Of a DNA stretch of 35,867 nt, positions 25,413-34,361 are shown in pieces. This stretch comes from Promethearchaeota archaeon Loki_b31. GTDB taxonomy: Archaea; Asgardarchaeota; Lokiarchaeia; Sigyniarchaeales; SOKP01. Numbering within the stretch: position 1 is the stretch's first letter; each line of letters starts with the position of its first letter. Below the pieces are notes generated by a model, which had not been told where the DNA came from, made no database searches, and saw nothing but the letters and a program-made list of their open reading frames with translations. The position numbers were made by a program, and so were the translations under genes. The stretch covers positions 1 through 35,867 of the forward strand of contig NJBI01000035.1 of assembly GCA_005222975.1 (NCBI GenBank), given 5' to 3'.

Positions 25413-25886
25413 TTATGAAATTTGAAGCGCGATTTGAGAGAAAAAGGTGGTAACCATTATAACAAACAAAATAGCGCTAGCAAGGATAAGATATATCCGT
25501 CTTGATTTTTCATCAAATTGATCGTTTAGAGCAAAACTAAAAAATGCTATGACAATAAAGAATAATCCGATATTTACCCCTATTCTCGCAATATTTCCGA
25601 CAATAACTACTTGAAAATCCATCCAATAATAAAGAAGAGTAGTTCTTTCAAGCTTTTCGATGTAGTCGTTATAACCATATAATCCTTGCATGTAATTCAT
25701 TTTGTTTTGTTGGTTTTCTATAAGGAACCATGTATAAGCGTTATCTGCGATAGATTTACTGATCATGAGTATTGTACCAAACATTATTGCTACTAATAAT
25801 CCATAAATAAGGAACTTAGTGGCCTTTTTCTTGTCCATTATTGGTAACAAGTCATACAACTTTACTTTTCTATCTTCCGTCCCCAT
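25413..25886 (-). CDS. Small multi-span membrane protein, unknown function
   Basis: A 157-residue protein with three clear membrane helices: about 25-47 (FLIYGLLVAIMFGTILMIS), 94-120 (NIARIGVNIGLFFIVIAFFSF) and 130-153. The loop between the first two (about 48-90) is probably outside and contains several aromatic and charged residues. No enzymatic motif is visible. It follows the 224-residue membrane protein by six bases on the same strand, so the two are very likely co-transcribed and may form a complex. Confidence 0.65.
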   Translation of the reverse strand: MGTEDRKVKLYDLLPIMDKKKATKFLIYGLLVAIMFGTILMISKSIADNAYTWFLIENQQNKMNYMQGLYGYNDYIEKLERTTLLYYWMDFQVVIVGNIARIGVNIGLFFIVIAFFSFALNDQFDEKSRRIYLILASAILFVIMVTTFFSQIALQIS

Positions 25887-25892
25887 TTTATA

Positions 25893-26567
25893 TCACCTAA
25901 GATAATTTGCTTTTAAAACTGATATTAAAGCGACCATAAGGTAAATCAAGATAATGAGTACCCCTATTAGAATAAAAATATTATATAACGTTTCTCCTGG
26001 GCCATCTACTTTTATTTGGATGTCAAATAAGACGTTTATATCGGAAGCTGGACCACTATTTGAGCCATAAACGACTACATAGTAATCACCTGGCCAAGAT
26101 ATCAGTGAATAACCAGCTGTATCTCCCATAAATTCTATATAGAAATATATTCCATCGTTAGGCAAAGTTAAGGAATTAGCTTCATCTGTACTTCCTGCGG
26201 GAGAAGTACCATAGCCAAACTTAGAATAAACAAACTGCAAGCCAGTTACTCCGCTAGTAGTACTATTCATACTATAAGCTCTCTGGTACGCGCTGTTAGC
26301 TAAAATTATTATGGTGACAGTTGAATTTGGATAAAAATCAGAAATTACAATTATTAACTTTTGATCTTTATTGAGTGTTACTGGATAAGCGAACGCTTCC
26401 TTCATCCCATCCGCACTATCTTCTTTAATAATTTCAGTTTTACTGTCATAAATAGTCATTTTGTCGAGTACAATCCCAAACACAGGTCCTAGAATTAAAC
26501 AAATTGTTCCAATTCCCAAAATAATGTAAGCAGTCTTCTTTTTTAAAAATCTATTCGTTTTTACCAT
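25893..26567 (-). CDS. Membrane-anchored protein with extracytoplasmic beta domain, unknown function
   Basis: A 224-residue protein: an N-terminal membrane helix (about 11-33), an outside region of about 160 residues, and a C-terminal membrane helix (about 195-218, IFILIGVLIILIYLMVAL). The outside part is rich in beta strands and in Gly/Ser/Thr/Tyr, with an LPNDGIYFYIEF segment and PGDYYVVVYGSN that look like strands of a jelly-roll or GOLD-like domain. That fold suggestion is weak. It is first of a two-gene unit with the 157-residue membrane protein. Function unknown. Confidence 0.6.
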   Translation of the reverse strand: MVKTNRFLKKKTAYIILGIGTICLILGPVFGIVLDKMTIYDSKTEIIKEDSADGMKEAFAYPVTLNKDQKLIIVISDFYPNSTVTIIILANSAYQRAYSMNSTTSGVTGLQFVYSKFGYGTSPAGSTDEANSLTLPNDGIYFYIEFMGDTAGYSLISWPGDYYVVVYGSNSGPASDINVLFDIQIKVDGPGETLYNIFILIGVLIILIYLMVALISVLKANYLR

Positions 26568-26784
26568 GTAAACACCTTAAAGGTTTTCATTATATTTTTT
26601 GTTAGATTTTAGATGTTATAATTTTAAAGTAGGTTAATTAGAAATAAAAATCTGCTTTTTAATTTTATTAACAGATAAATGAAAAAGCCAAAAATATTTG
26701 TTACAAAACAAATGATATAATAATAACTTAATATTTACATTGTTTCATAGAAATATTATTTTAAAATAGTATGGAGAATTTTTT

Positions 26785-28041
26785 ATGAAAGTTGATATTT
26801 CATATTCTGATTACATGTATGATATCGTTGATACCATTTGTAAGAGATTTGGTCCACGTTATTCATGCAGTCAAGCAGAACGAGATGCTAACCTATGGAT
26901 TAAAGATGAACTAAGCAAATTTTCAGATGAAACATTTATGGATGAATTTGAAACGAGACCTGCCATGTATCCCCAAGGTTTTATTAAAATTGCAGGAATT
27001 TTTGGAGGATTTTCTCCTATTTTTATGATATTTCAATTTCCCCTACCAATATTATCAGCTGTTTTTGTATATATTGGAATATGGGTCTTGTATTCTGAAA
27101 TGATGCTGATGAAGGGATGGATATGGCCATTTTTCAAGAAAAAAACTTCAAGCAATGTATTTGGTATTATCAAGCCTACTGGAGAGGTAAAATTTCGAAT
27201 CATATTTGAAGGTCACACGGATAGTGCCAAGGAGATGAATATAGCAAGTTATCCTCCGAAATTAAGTAAGCGGATTGCCGTAATAGGGTTATATTTCTTA
27301 GTACATACTATTATCTTTTCTTTATGGAAATTCATCTCGCAAATTATTGGAGAACCCTCAATTATATTATACGATTCAGTTATTATCTCTTGGACTATTA
27401 TTGATCTTGTCTACTTTTTATCACTTATTGTAATTTATCCCTTCTTCATTTGGTTATTAAAAGGGTTTTTGGGAAAAACAGTAGTATTAGGAGCGAATGA
27501 TAACTTAGCTGCTACAGCAGTCGCTTTAGCTATAGGTAAATACTTAAACCAAAATAGGCTTAAAAATGTTGAAATCTGGGTAGGATCACAAGGAAGTGAG
27601 GAAGTTGGAGATAAAGGAGCGGGTGCTTTTGTTAAAAAATACGGGGAACAAGGTATATTAGATAATTCTTATACAGTAGTTTTGGAATGTTGTGGGGCTG
27701 CAGAGGCAATGGCAATTATTGAAAGAGACATGCATAGAGCAGTATATGATAAAGAAATAAATCGCTTACTCGATGAGGCCTACAACACAGCAAAAACAGA
27801 AAATCCGGACATCTTGAAGTTAAAAAAAGTGAAACTCAGAATTGGTGCGTGTGATGCGTGTCAATACATTCACAAAGGATACAAGGCTTCTGCCATATTT
27901 GGAGTAGAAGAACATAAAAATAAAGCAGTTAATTGGCATTCGGTCAAAGATGCTCCCGAAAATATTAATAAAAAGGTTCTAAAAGATTTTCTCGAAGTTT
28001 CTTTAAAATTCATAGAACTTGTCGAAAAAAAATATAATTAG
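26785..28041 (+). CDS. M28-family zinc metallopeptidase with embedded membrane helices
   Basis: A 418-residue protein. The M28 metal-binding order is visible: GHTD (about 143-146, H and D), NDN (about 236-238, bridging D), SEEVGDKGA (about 271-279, catalytic E-E) and WHSVKDAPE (about 384-392, last His). The third metal ligand is less clear, near LECCGAAEA. Hydrophobic helices lie at about 70-110 and about 165-230, the second set inserted between the first ligand pair and the bridging aspartate. The protein is therefore membrane-bound, probably a di-zinc aminopeptidase. GGAG is nine bases before ATG 26785. It diverges from the membrane-protein pair. Confidence 0.82.
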   Translation: MKVDISYSDYMYDIVDTICKRFGPRYSCSQAERDANLWIKDELSKFSDETFMDEFETRPAMYPQGFIKIAGIFGGFSPIFMIFQFPLPILSAVFVYIGIWVLYSEMMLMKGWIWPFFKKKTSSNVFGIIKPTGEVKFRIIFEGHTDSAKEMNIASYPPKLSKRIAVIGLYFLVHTIIFSLWKFISQIIGEPSIILYDSVIISWTIIDLVYFLSLIVIYPFFIWLLKGFLGKTVVLGANDNLAATAVALAIGKYLNQNRLKNVEIWVGSQGSEEVGDKGAGAFVKKYGEQGILDNSYTVVLECCGAAEAMAIIERDMHRAVYDKEINRLLDEAYNTAKTENPDILKLKKVKLRIGACDACQYIHKGYKASAIFGVEEHKNKAVNWHSVKDAPENINKKVLKDFLEVSLKFIELVEKKYN

Positions 28042-28085
28042 ATAAATTAAAAAAAAAGAAAAAACGAAAATTTAGGTCTAAATTG

Positions 28086-29537
28086 TTATTTAAATCCTAA
28101 TTCTCCTAATTTTACTTGGGTTGCTTGGATTTTTTCAGGTGTAAGTTTATACCATTTCCAAAAGACAAATGCGCCGATAAAGATAAAGATAGCAGGAATT
28201 AATCCTAAGTGAATTTGGATTCCCACTGCTGCTGTGGGTGGCTGGATACTTGGATCTCCACCTTCAATAAATCCGGTTAAAGTATGAACGATAGCGAATG
28301 TAAGTGTTTGAGCAATAATTCCTATACGAGCAAAAAACTGGGAAAATCCAACATATACTCCCTCTTCACGTTTGTTAGTAATTACAACAGATTCGTCAAT
28401 TACATCTGACATGACTGGAAAGATCATAAACCAAAATCCTCCAAGGAAGAGACCCCATACAAACATCACAGCAACAACACCCCAATAACTTGTTAAGAAA
28501 AGCAGTGGTAAAGTAGATATTCCTAAACCAATTGCAGAAATTAACATAATCTTCTTGTTATTATTTACTTTATGAGAATATTTAACCCAAAATGGTGTTG
28601 CGAAAATCACTCCGACAAGAAAGGAAGCAAATATTAATGTAGCCATTAAATTAACTGATATGCCCCCCGGTTTGACTATCACATACGCAACAGCATAGTG
28701 TATAGAATTCTGCATCGTAACAATCTGGGATTGATACAGTGTATATATTACCATGTATATCAGGAAGGATTTTTGCTTTAACGCTATAACTAAGGCTTTA
28801 AAAAAGGAATCTCTTTCTGGATTTCTTTCGTAAGTTACAAGATATTTTTCCACAAGATCTTTATCTTCTCGAAATCCAGGGATTGCCAAAAGCATTCCAA
28901 GTAGACATATTAAAGCAACTACGACTCCTTGTACAATAAATGATTGCAAAACTACATCTGGAGTTGCATCGCCTGGGTATTTAAAAATTAAAGGAGGTAC
29001 TAATGCTCCTAGCGCTACTCCAATTACACCGATTGGGATATAGATTCCACTAGCGACTCTTCGTTCTTTAATGGACCTATATTTCTCAGGAAACAGTGCC
29101 ATAAAGTTAACAAAATAGAGTGAATGAAATGTATCAAATAAACACATTGTAAAAAGCAACCATGCAAATATAATCCATGCACCAGATGCGGGATCTGTCA
29201 CAGGTGGCATATATACAATTATGTAACTGGCACATAAAGGTAGTCCTCCAAGTAACAACCAAGGAAATCTCCTACCAATTTTCTTTGTAAACTTAAATGG
29301 ACGGTTAGTTAAGTATCCAATAAAAGGATCGTTGACCATATTATATAAGGCAAATATAAATGTCGCTAAAAATATGATCCATACATCTAAACCGATAACA
29401 GCTTCGTAATAAAAGAACACTGTGGCCATAAATGCCATATTTATGAATTCTCTTGCCATGCTACCCGAACCATAAGATGCCATATTCAATTTGCTATGAT
29501 GAACTTCTAACTCATCTTCTCCCATTGTTAATACCAA
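28086..29537 (-). CDS. GPH-family (MelB-like) sugar:cation symporter
   Basis: A 483-residue protein with about twelve membrane spans. NMVNDPFIGYLTNR (about 66-79) is the DPxxG-containing loop typical of glycoside-pentoside-hexuronide symporters (MelB type), followed by GRRFPWLL. The C-terminal half has NNNKKIMLIS and VMSDVIDESVVITNKREEGVYVGF, which also match this family. It would import a glycoside together with a cation; the exact sugar is unknown. It diverges from the sulfatase gene at 29755 with 217 bp between, and a GH4 glycosidase lies farther on, so a link to breakdown of sulfated or acidic sugars is plausible. ATG at 29537. Confidence 0.88.
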   Translation of the reverse strand: MVLTMGEDELEVHHSKLNMASYGSGSMAREFINMAFMATVFFYYEAVIGLDVWIIFLATFIFALYNMVNDPFIGYLTNRPFKFTKKIGRRFPWLLLGGLPLCASYIIVYMPPVTDPASGAWIIFAWLLFTMCLFDTFHSLYFVNFMALFPEKYRSIKERRVASGIYIPIGVIGVALGALVPPLIFKYPGDATPDVVLQSFIVQGVVVALICLLGMLLAIPGFREDKDLVEKYLVTYERNPERDSFFKALVIALKQKSFLIYMVIYTLYQSQIVTMQNSIHYAVAYVIVKPGGISVNLMATLIFASFLVGVIFATPFWVKYSHKVNNNKKIMLISAIGLGISTLPLLFLTSYWGVVAVMFVWGLFLGGFWFMIFPVMSDVIDESVVITNKREEGVYVGFSQFFARIGIIAQTLTFAIVHTLTGFIEGGDPSIQPPTAAVGIQIHLGLIPAIFIFIGAFVFWKWYKLTPEKIQATQVKLGELGFK

Positions 29538-29571
29538 TTTCTTTTTATTTTTTAATTTAAAATAAGTTGTA

Positions 29572-29609
29572 ATTAAATTATTAGATTTTAATGTTTATTA
29601 AATTATTAG
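29572..29609. repeat. 13-bp direct repeat between divergent genes
   Basis: ATTAAATTATTAG occurs at 29572-29584 and again at 29597-29609, 25 bases start to start. That is near two and a half turns of DNA. The site is within 75 bases of the GPH symporter start, so it may be a regulator site, but AT-rich sequence makes chance repeats easy. Confidence 0.35.
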
Positions 29610-29754
29610 TTTTTATAAAATATTCAATATTTTCATATGAATTAATCCATAATCAAGCTTTTTCTTCATCGTTACAGTTCAAAAAGAATTTATTTTTACA
29701 TATTTCAGTCACTAAAATTAAAGCATTTAATTAACTATACAAATTGTAATAAAT

Positions 29755-31053
29755 ATGACAACTAAACCTAACATTATACTTTTCATAACACATGATCAAG
29801 GGCAATTTTTAGGCTGTTACGATACACCTACAACACCAAATTCTTTACAGACGCCTAATCTGGATAAACTTGCTAAAGACGGAATACGATTTACGAATTA
29901 TTTTTGTACAGCACCTCAATGTTCACCAAGTCGAGGAAGTATTTTAACATCGCTATATCCTCACCAACACGGGTTAATGGGACTCGTTAACCTGGGATGG
30001 ACTTTACCACATAGCAATAAAACATTACCAATGTATCTTAGAGAAAACGGATACACGACCCATCTGCTTGGATTACAACACGAAAGTAGAGATGTAACTA
30101 CATTGGGTTACGATTCTTTTAGTAAACGGATGAAAGACTATAAATACGATACTAAAAGAATGGAAAAAGAATATCTAAAATTTTTTAGAGACCATAAAAA
30201 CGATGAGAAGCCATTTTTTCTAAATATCGGTACAATAGAAAATCACCGTCCTTTTATTATATGGAGCGAAAAGGTTGATCTAAAAACAGTAAAAATGCTT
30301 CCTTTCTTACCTGATGATGAAAAAATTCGAGAGGACCTTAGCTTATTCTATGGAATTATTAAACCCGTTGATAGAGTTATTGGAAAGATAATCGAAGTGC
30401 TAGAAGAGACAGGTTTGAGGAATAAAACTCTTTTTATTTATACAACGGATCATGGAAGCCCTTTTCCAAGAGCAAAATGTACTTTATATGACCCGGGAGT
30501 AAAGACACTTCTAGTGATGAATTGGCCTGATTCTCCCTTATTTAACGATGGAAAGATTTTTGATCAAATGATTAGTAACATCGATCTCTTACCTACATTA
30601 TTAGATAGCATCGGAGCTATAATTCCAGATATTATTGAAGGGAAAAGTTTTCTTCCTATATTGAAAGATAAGACTATACCATTCAGAAAGGAAATCTTTA
30701 CGGAAAAATCCTTTCACGAGATATACGACCCCATCCGGAGCGTTAGAACTAAAAAATATAAATATATTCATAATTTTGAGAAGTCTGAATATTTATATCA
30801 AATGCCTTTAGACATAGAGAGAGGTCTTTCTGGACAAGTCTTAAAAGAAAAAATAAAGCATGAGAGAGTTGAAGAAGAACTTTACGACTTGGAGAAAGAT
30901 CCTAACGAAGCTAAAAATCTTGTTAATAACCCCGCCTATGAAAAAATCCTATTCGAATTAAGGCAAAAACTACTAGATTGGATGAAAGAAACTAATGACC
31001 CGCTTTTAAAAGGTAAAATTAATGATGAACGACTAATATCCCGCAAATTATAA
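29755..31053 (+). CDS. Sulfatase (formylglycine-dependent, alkaline-phosphatase superfamily)
   Basis: A 432-residue protein. The N-terminus THDQGQ (about 12-17) supplies metal-binding aspartate. C56-S-P-S-R60 (in APQCSPSRGSILTSLYPHQHG) is the CxPxR sulfatase signature in which Cys becomes formylglycine. TTDHGS in the C-terminal half gives the second metal site (Asp/His). The length fits type I sulfatases, and there is no signal peptide, so it acts in the cytosol. No formylglycine-generating enzyme gene is in the window. Substrate unknown. The neighbouring GPH symporter could import a sulfated compound. A leaderless start is likely; no ribosome-binding site is seen. Confidence 0.9.
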   Translation: MTTKPNIILFITHDQGQFLGCYDTPTTPNSLQTPNLDKLAKDGIRFTNYFCTAPQCSPSRGSILTSLYPHQHGLMGLVNLGWTLPHSNKTLPMYLRENGYTTHLLGLQHESRDVTTLGYDSFSKRMKDYKYDTKRMEKEYLKFFRDHKNDEKPFFLNIGTIENHRPFIIWSEKVDLKTVKMLPFLPDDEKIREDLSLFYGIIKPVDRVIGKIIEVLEETGLRNKTLFIYTTDHGSPFPRAKCTLYDPGVKTLLVMNWPDSPLFNDGKIFDQMISNIDLLPTLLDSIGAIIPDIIEGKSFLPILKDKTIPFRKEIFTEKSFHEIYDPIRSVRTKKYKYIHNFEKSEYLYQMPLDIERGLSGQVLKEKIKHERVEEELYDLEKDPNEAKNLVNNPAYEKILFELRQKLLDWMKETNDPLLKGKINDERLISRKL

Positions 31054-31206
31054 TATGAAAAAAAAGATGGTAATAATTCAAATTTTTATTTTAAGATTGC
31101 AATAATTCATTGAAATTCTTGTTAAATAATATGTCAATATGCATTTAGATAATATAGAGATATATCGAATCGATCGTAAAAGAAACGTTTCACGAAGTGA
31201 AAAAAA

Positions 31207-32361
31207 CTGACTGAAAAATTATACTGGGACAATCCCTATGATATTAATTTTGATGCCGAGATAGTTGATATTAATAAGGAGGGAATAATCCTTAATAGAA
31301 CTTTATTTTACCCTGAAAGTGGGAACCAAATTAGCGATAGGGGGATTCTCATAAAGGAGGGTACCGAATTCAAAGTGGATTTTGTGTCGAAGAAAGATGA
31401 TTTTATAATCCATCATATATCTAATAGTTATCACGATCAGTTAAAACTAGGAGACAAAATTGAGGGAAAAATCGATTGGGATTATAGGTTTGGGATAATG
31501 CGAGCGCATTCTTCCCAACATATTTTATCAGCTATTTTCAAAAATGAATACAATATCGATACAATGCGAGCAAATATATCTTTTGAAGAAGTTGTTCTAT
31601 ATATTTCTAAGAGTGTAAATAAAGATGAACTTGAAAATGTTTTTCAACAATTTAGTAGATTTTGTACTATTGAAAATCTACCATTTAAAAGTAAATTAAT
31701 TTCTCATGATGGCTCTGAAGACTTAAATAATATTATTAGAGGAAAAATCCCGGAAGAAAAAATGTTAAGAGTAATAGAAATAGAGGACTATGACATTAAT
31801 TGCTGTGGAGGGACTCATGTCAGAAATTCTGTTGAAATTGGATCTATATATTTTTTCGAAATTAAAAAAGGAAGCGAATTCAAGTATCATCTTGGAAAAA
31901 GGGCTATTAAGATGCTGACAAAAAATAATATCGAAATTATAGATTTAGCAAGTTCACTAAATATTCCCATTAATGCATTCCCTCTTACTTTTAAAAATCA
32001 AATCTATAAACTTAGAGATGAAAATGAAGGTTTATCTTTAAAAATATTAGAATTGATTTCAAATTCCCCCACTACAATTCTCAACGGCGTTAAGATTGGG
32101 ATTTTAAATTTTGATATTAATTTTAAACTCTTATCAAAAAAATTTAAGGATTTTTCTCCAAATTATCTTCTAATAATAGAAAAAGGCGAAAATAATATAC
32201 AAATCCTTTCCAATAACGAAAATATCAAAGCAAACGATATTATTCAAGATCTTATCAAAAAATATGGTGGAAAAGGGGGAGGAAGTCCCAGATCGGCTCA
32301 AGCAACCTTGGAGAATGAACTTAAAGATATAATTTCTGAATTACAATTATTATTTATTTAG
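31207..32361 (+). CDS. alaX: AlaX-type alanyl-tRNA editing protein with DHHA1-like tail, unusual start
   Basis: About 384 residues if started at CTG 31207. The N-terminus then reads LTEKLYWDNPY and later LFYPESGNQISDRG, the standard start of AlaX/AlaRS editing domains. Zinc motifs are RAHSSQHIL (H101, H105) and CCGGTHV. The C-terminal IIQDLIKKYGGKGGGSP with SAQAT resembles the DHHA1 region of AlaRS, so this is an AlaX-long type protein that clears mischarged tRNA-Ala. The first GTG in frame (31375) would remove 56 conserved residues. Upstream in frame is only TGA (31198-31200). So the start is CTG, or a frameshift joins it to ATG 31139. The peptidase follows. Confidence 0.85.
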   Translation: MTEKLYWDNPYDINFDAEIVDINKEGIILNRTLFYPESGNQISDRGILIKEGTEFKVDFVSKKDDFIIHHISNSYHDQLKLGDKIEGKIDWDYRFGIMRAHSSQHILSAIFKNEYNIDTMRANISFEEVVLYISKSVNKDELENVFQQFSRFCTIENLPFKSKLISHDGSEDLNNIIRGKIPEEKMLRVIEIEDYDINCCGGTHVRNSVEIGSIYFFEIKKGSEFKYHLGKRAIKMLTKNNIEIIDLASSLNIPINAFPLTFKNQIYKLRDENEGLSLKILELISNSPTTILNGVKIGILNFDINFKLLSKKFKDFSPNYLLIIEKGENNIQILSNNENIKANDIIQDLIKKYGGKGGGSPRSAQATLENELKDIISELQLLFI

Positions 32362-32383
32362 TATCATTTCTTATTTGATAATC

Positions 32384-34351
32384 ATGGATATTGAAAAATT
32401 CTTAGATGATGTTCTTACAGAAGTAAACGGGCAGAGAGCATGGGATTGGGTTGCAAAGCTTTCTCAATTTAGCAGAATACAAGCCTCTAATGGATATCAT
32501 GAGAGCCTTGAAGAAATTAAAAGAGAATTAGAGAACATCGGGTTTAATGATATTGAGCATTTTAAGTCTCCAGCTGATGGAAATACAGTAATTTGGGGGT
32601 ATGAGGCACCTTACCAATGGGAAATTGAATCAGGTGAACTATGGATTACTGAGCCTGAAAGTGTAAAACTCTGTGATTTTAATGATATACAAACTTCTAT
32701 AATCACACATTCAAAGTCATGCGATGTTATCGCAGAAATCATAGATATAGGAATAGGTGATAAACAGGAAGATTATGAAAAGCACAATATTGAAGGTAAA
32801 ATTATATTGATATCATCTTCAACCTATATGTATCATCCATATATCGAGAATTCTGGGGCGTTAGGGGTAATTTTTTATCCTGATTTGAAAAGGACCAGAT
32901 ATAACTTTGACCGCCGCATTTATAATAGCTTTTTTACTACAGAGAAAAGAATGAGTAATGCTAAATTCGGCTTTAGTATTTCGTATAACCAGGCAATGCA
33001 TTTGAAAGATTTGTTAGAAAAAGGATCTGTTAAAGTCCATGCTAAAATTAAGGCTGAGTTTATAGAAGGTAATTTAGAAGTATTAAGCACTTCCGTTCAA
33101 GGAAAAGAATTTCCTGACCAAGAAATCATTATTATTGCACATTTATGCCATCCCCTCCCCAGTGCCAATGATAATGCTAGTGGAGCCGCAGGTTTATTAG
33201 AGCTAGCAAGGGCTTTTAAATATTTGATGAATAAAAATATTTTAGAAATACCAAAACGAACAATTAGATTTGTATGGGTGCCAGAATTTAATGGAACTGT
33301 TCCCTGGATGAAGTTTCACGAAGAAGAAATCAGAAAAGTATTAGTTTGTATAAATTTAGATATGATAGGAGAACATCCACTTAAGATCGGATACCCTTTG
33401 GAAGTTAATTTAACTCCACGATCCATTCCTTCAATTCTTAACGATATAACTTCATATTTTGTAAAAAGAATTGCTGATCACCCTAAGGGAATTGCAATCA
33501 ATGGAACTAAAATTCCAATGTCCTACAGGCTTAGAAATTTTGATGGAGGTAGTGATCACATTCTATTTACAGATTTCTATTTCTCAATTCCTTCACTTAT
33601 GTTTGGCCATGAAGATCTTCATTATCATTCTTCAATGGATACAGTGGAGTATTGTGATTCAACCGAATTAAAAAGAGTTATCTCAATGGCTATGAGCATA
33701 TCCTATATATTTTCAATCTTCGATAAAGACATTACTAAAACAGTTTGGCCAATATTACATCAAGGGATATTTACTAGAATTGGAAAAGCAATCAATCTAA
33801 TGGAGAAATTATATTTATCTATAGCCACTCCAGAAAATCGATTAACAAAAGAAATTATAACCGAATTTTTCTTATTGGGAAATGATATTTTAGAATCATG
33901 CTTTCAATATGAATTAAAGTCTTTAGAATGGATGAAACGCATTGATTCATCCCCAAATGCTCTTTCACTTATAGAATCAACAGAAGCTGAAATCAAACAA
34001 ATATTTAGGTTTCAGAAATTAAGATGGAAAGAACAAATAGCTTTTAAAGAAGAAGAAGGAATAAATTCGGAAAAATTTAATAATACTTATGAACCAAACT
34101 TCGATGGACCTTTTCTTGTTGGTCACTTATTTAAATTATACAAAATGCCACTATTTAAAGATTTAATAGAGGAATTGAAGTATGAATTCTTAGGTCCAAT
34201 TAACGAGTTGATCAATTTAATATGTAAGGGCTATAATCTTTTAAGAACTGCTAGCTTTATGTCATTAGAATATGAGACTATTATAACTCCAAGCAAGATA
34301 CTAGATTTGGTTAATCATCTGGAAGATGAAAAATTAATAAGGAGGATTTAG
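32384..34351 (+). CDS. M28/DUF4910-like metallopeptidase with PA-like insert
   Basis: About 655 residues from ATG 32384; a TTG three codons earlier (32375) is an alternative. Zinc ligands in M28 order: HLCHP (about 252-256), NDNAS (about 263), PEFNGT (about 303, catalytic glutamate), NLDMIGE (about 324-330) and HYHSSMDT (about 410-417). Between about 110 and 210 is a PA-like insert, with ENSGALGVIFYPD and IEGKIILISSS. This resembles DUF4910-type aminopeptidases. The last ~200 residues are helical and unassigned. No signal peptide. The gene begins 22 bp after the AlaX gene on the same strand; this may be a shared transcript. It is convergent with the GH4 gene. Confidence 0.82.
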   Translation: MDIEKFLDDVLTEVNGQRAWDWVAKLSQFSRIQASNGYHESLEEIKRELENIGFNDIEHFKSPADGNTVIWGYEAPYQWEIESGELWITEPESVKLCDFNDIQTSIITHSKSCDVIAEIIDIGIGDKQEDYEKHNIEGKIILISSSTYMYHPYIENSGALGVIFYPDLKRTRYNFDRRIYNSFFTTEKRMSNAKFGFSISYNQAMHLKDLLEKGSVKVHAKIKAEFIEGNLEVLSTSVQGKEFPDQEIIIIAHLCHPLPSANDNASGAAGLLELARAFKYLMNKNILEIPKRTIRFVWVPEFNGTVPWMKFHEEEIRKVLVCINLDMIGEHPLKIGYPLEVNLTPRSIPSILNDITSYFVKRIADHPKGIAINGTKIPMSYRLRNFDGGSDHILFTDFYFSIPSLMFGHEDLHYHSSMDTVEYCDSTELKRVISMAMSISYIFSIFDKDITKTVWPILHQGIFTRIGKAINLMEKLYLSIATPENRLTKEIITEFFLLGNDILESCFQYELKSLEWMKRIDSSPNALSLIESTEAEIKQIFRFQKLRWKEQIAFKEEEGINSEKFNNTYEPNFDGPFLVGHLFKLYKMPLFKDLIEELKYEFLGPINELINLICKGYNLLRTASFMSLEYETIITPSKILDLVNHLEDEKLIRRI

Positions 34352-34361
34352 ATACAATCTT

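Noticed and set aside
31195..31210. TGA at 31198 before the AlaX gene as another selenocysteine codon
   Set aside because: The upstream frame has TAA stops close by and no coding likeness; no SECIS core was seen after the gene.
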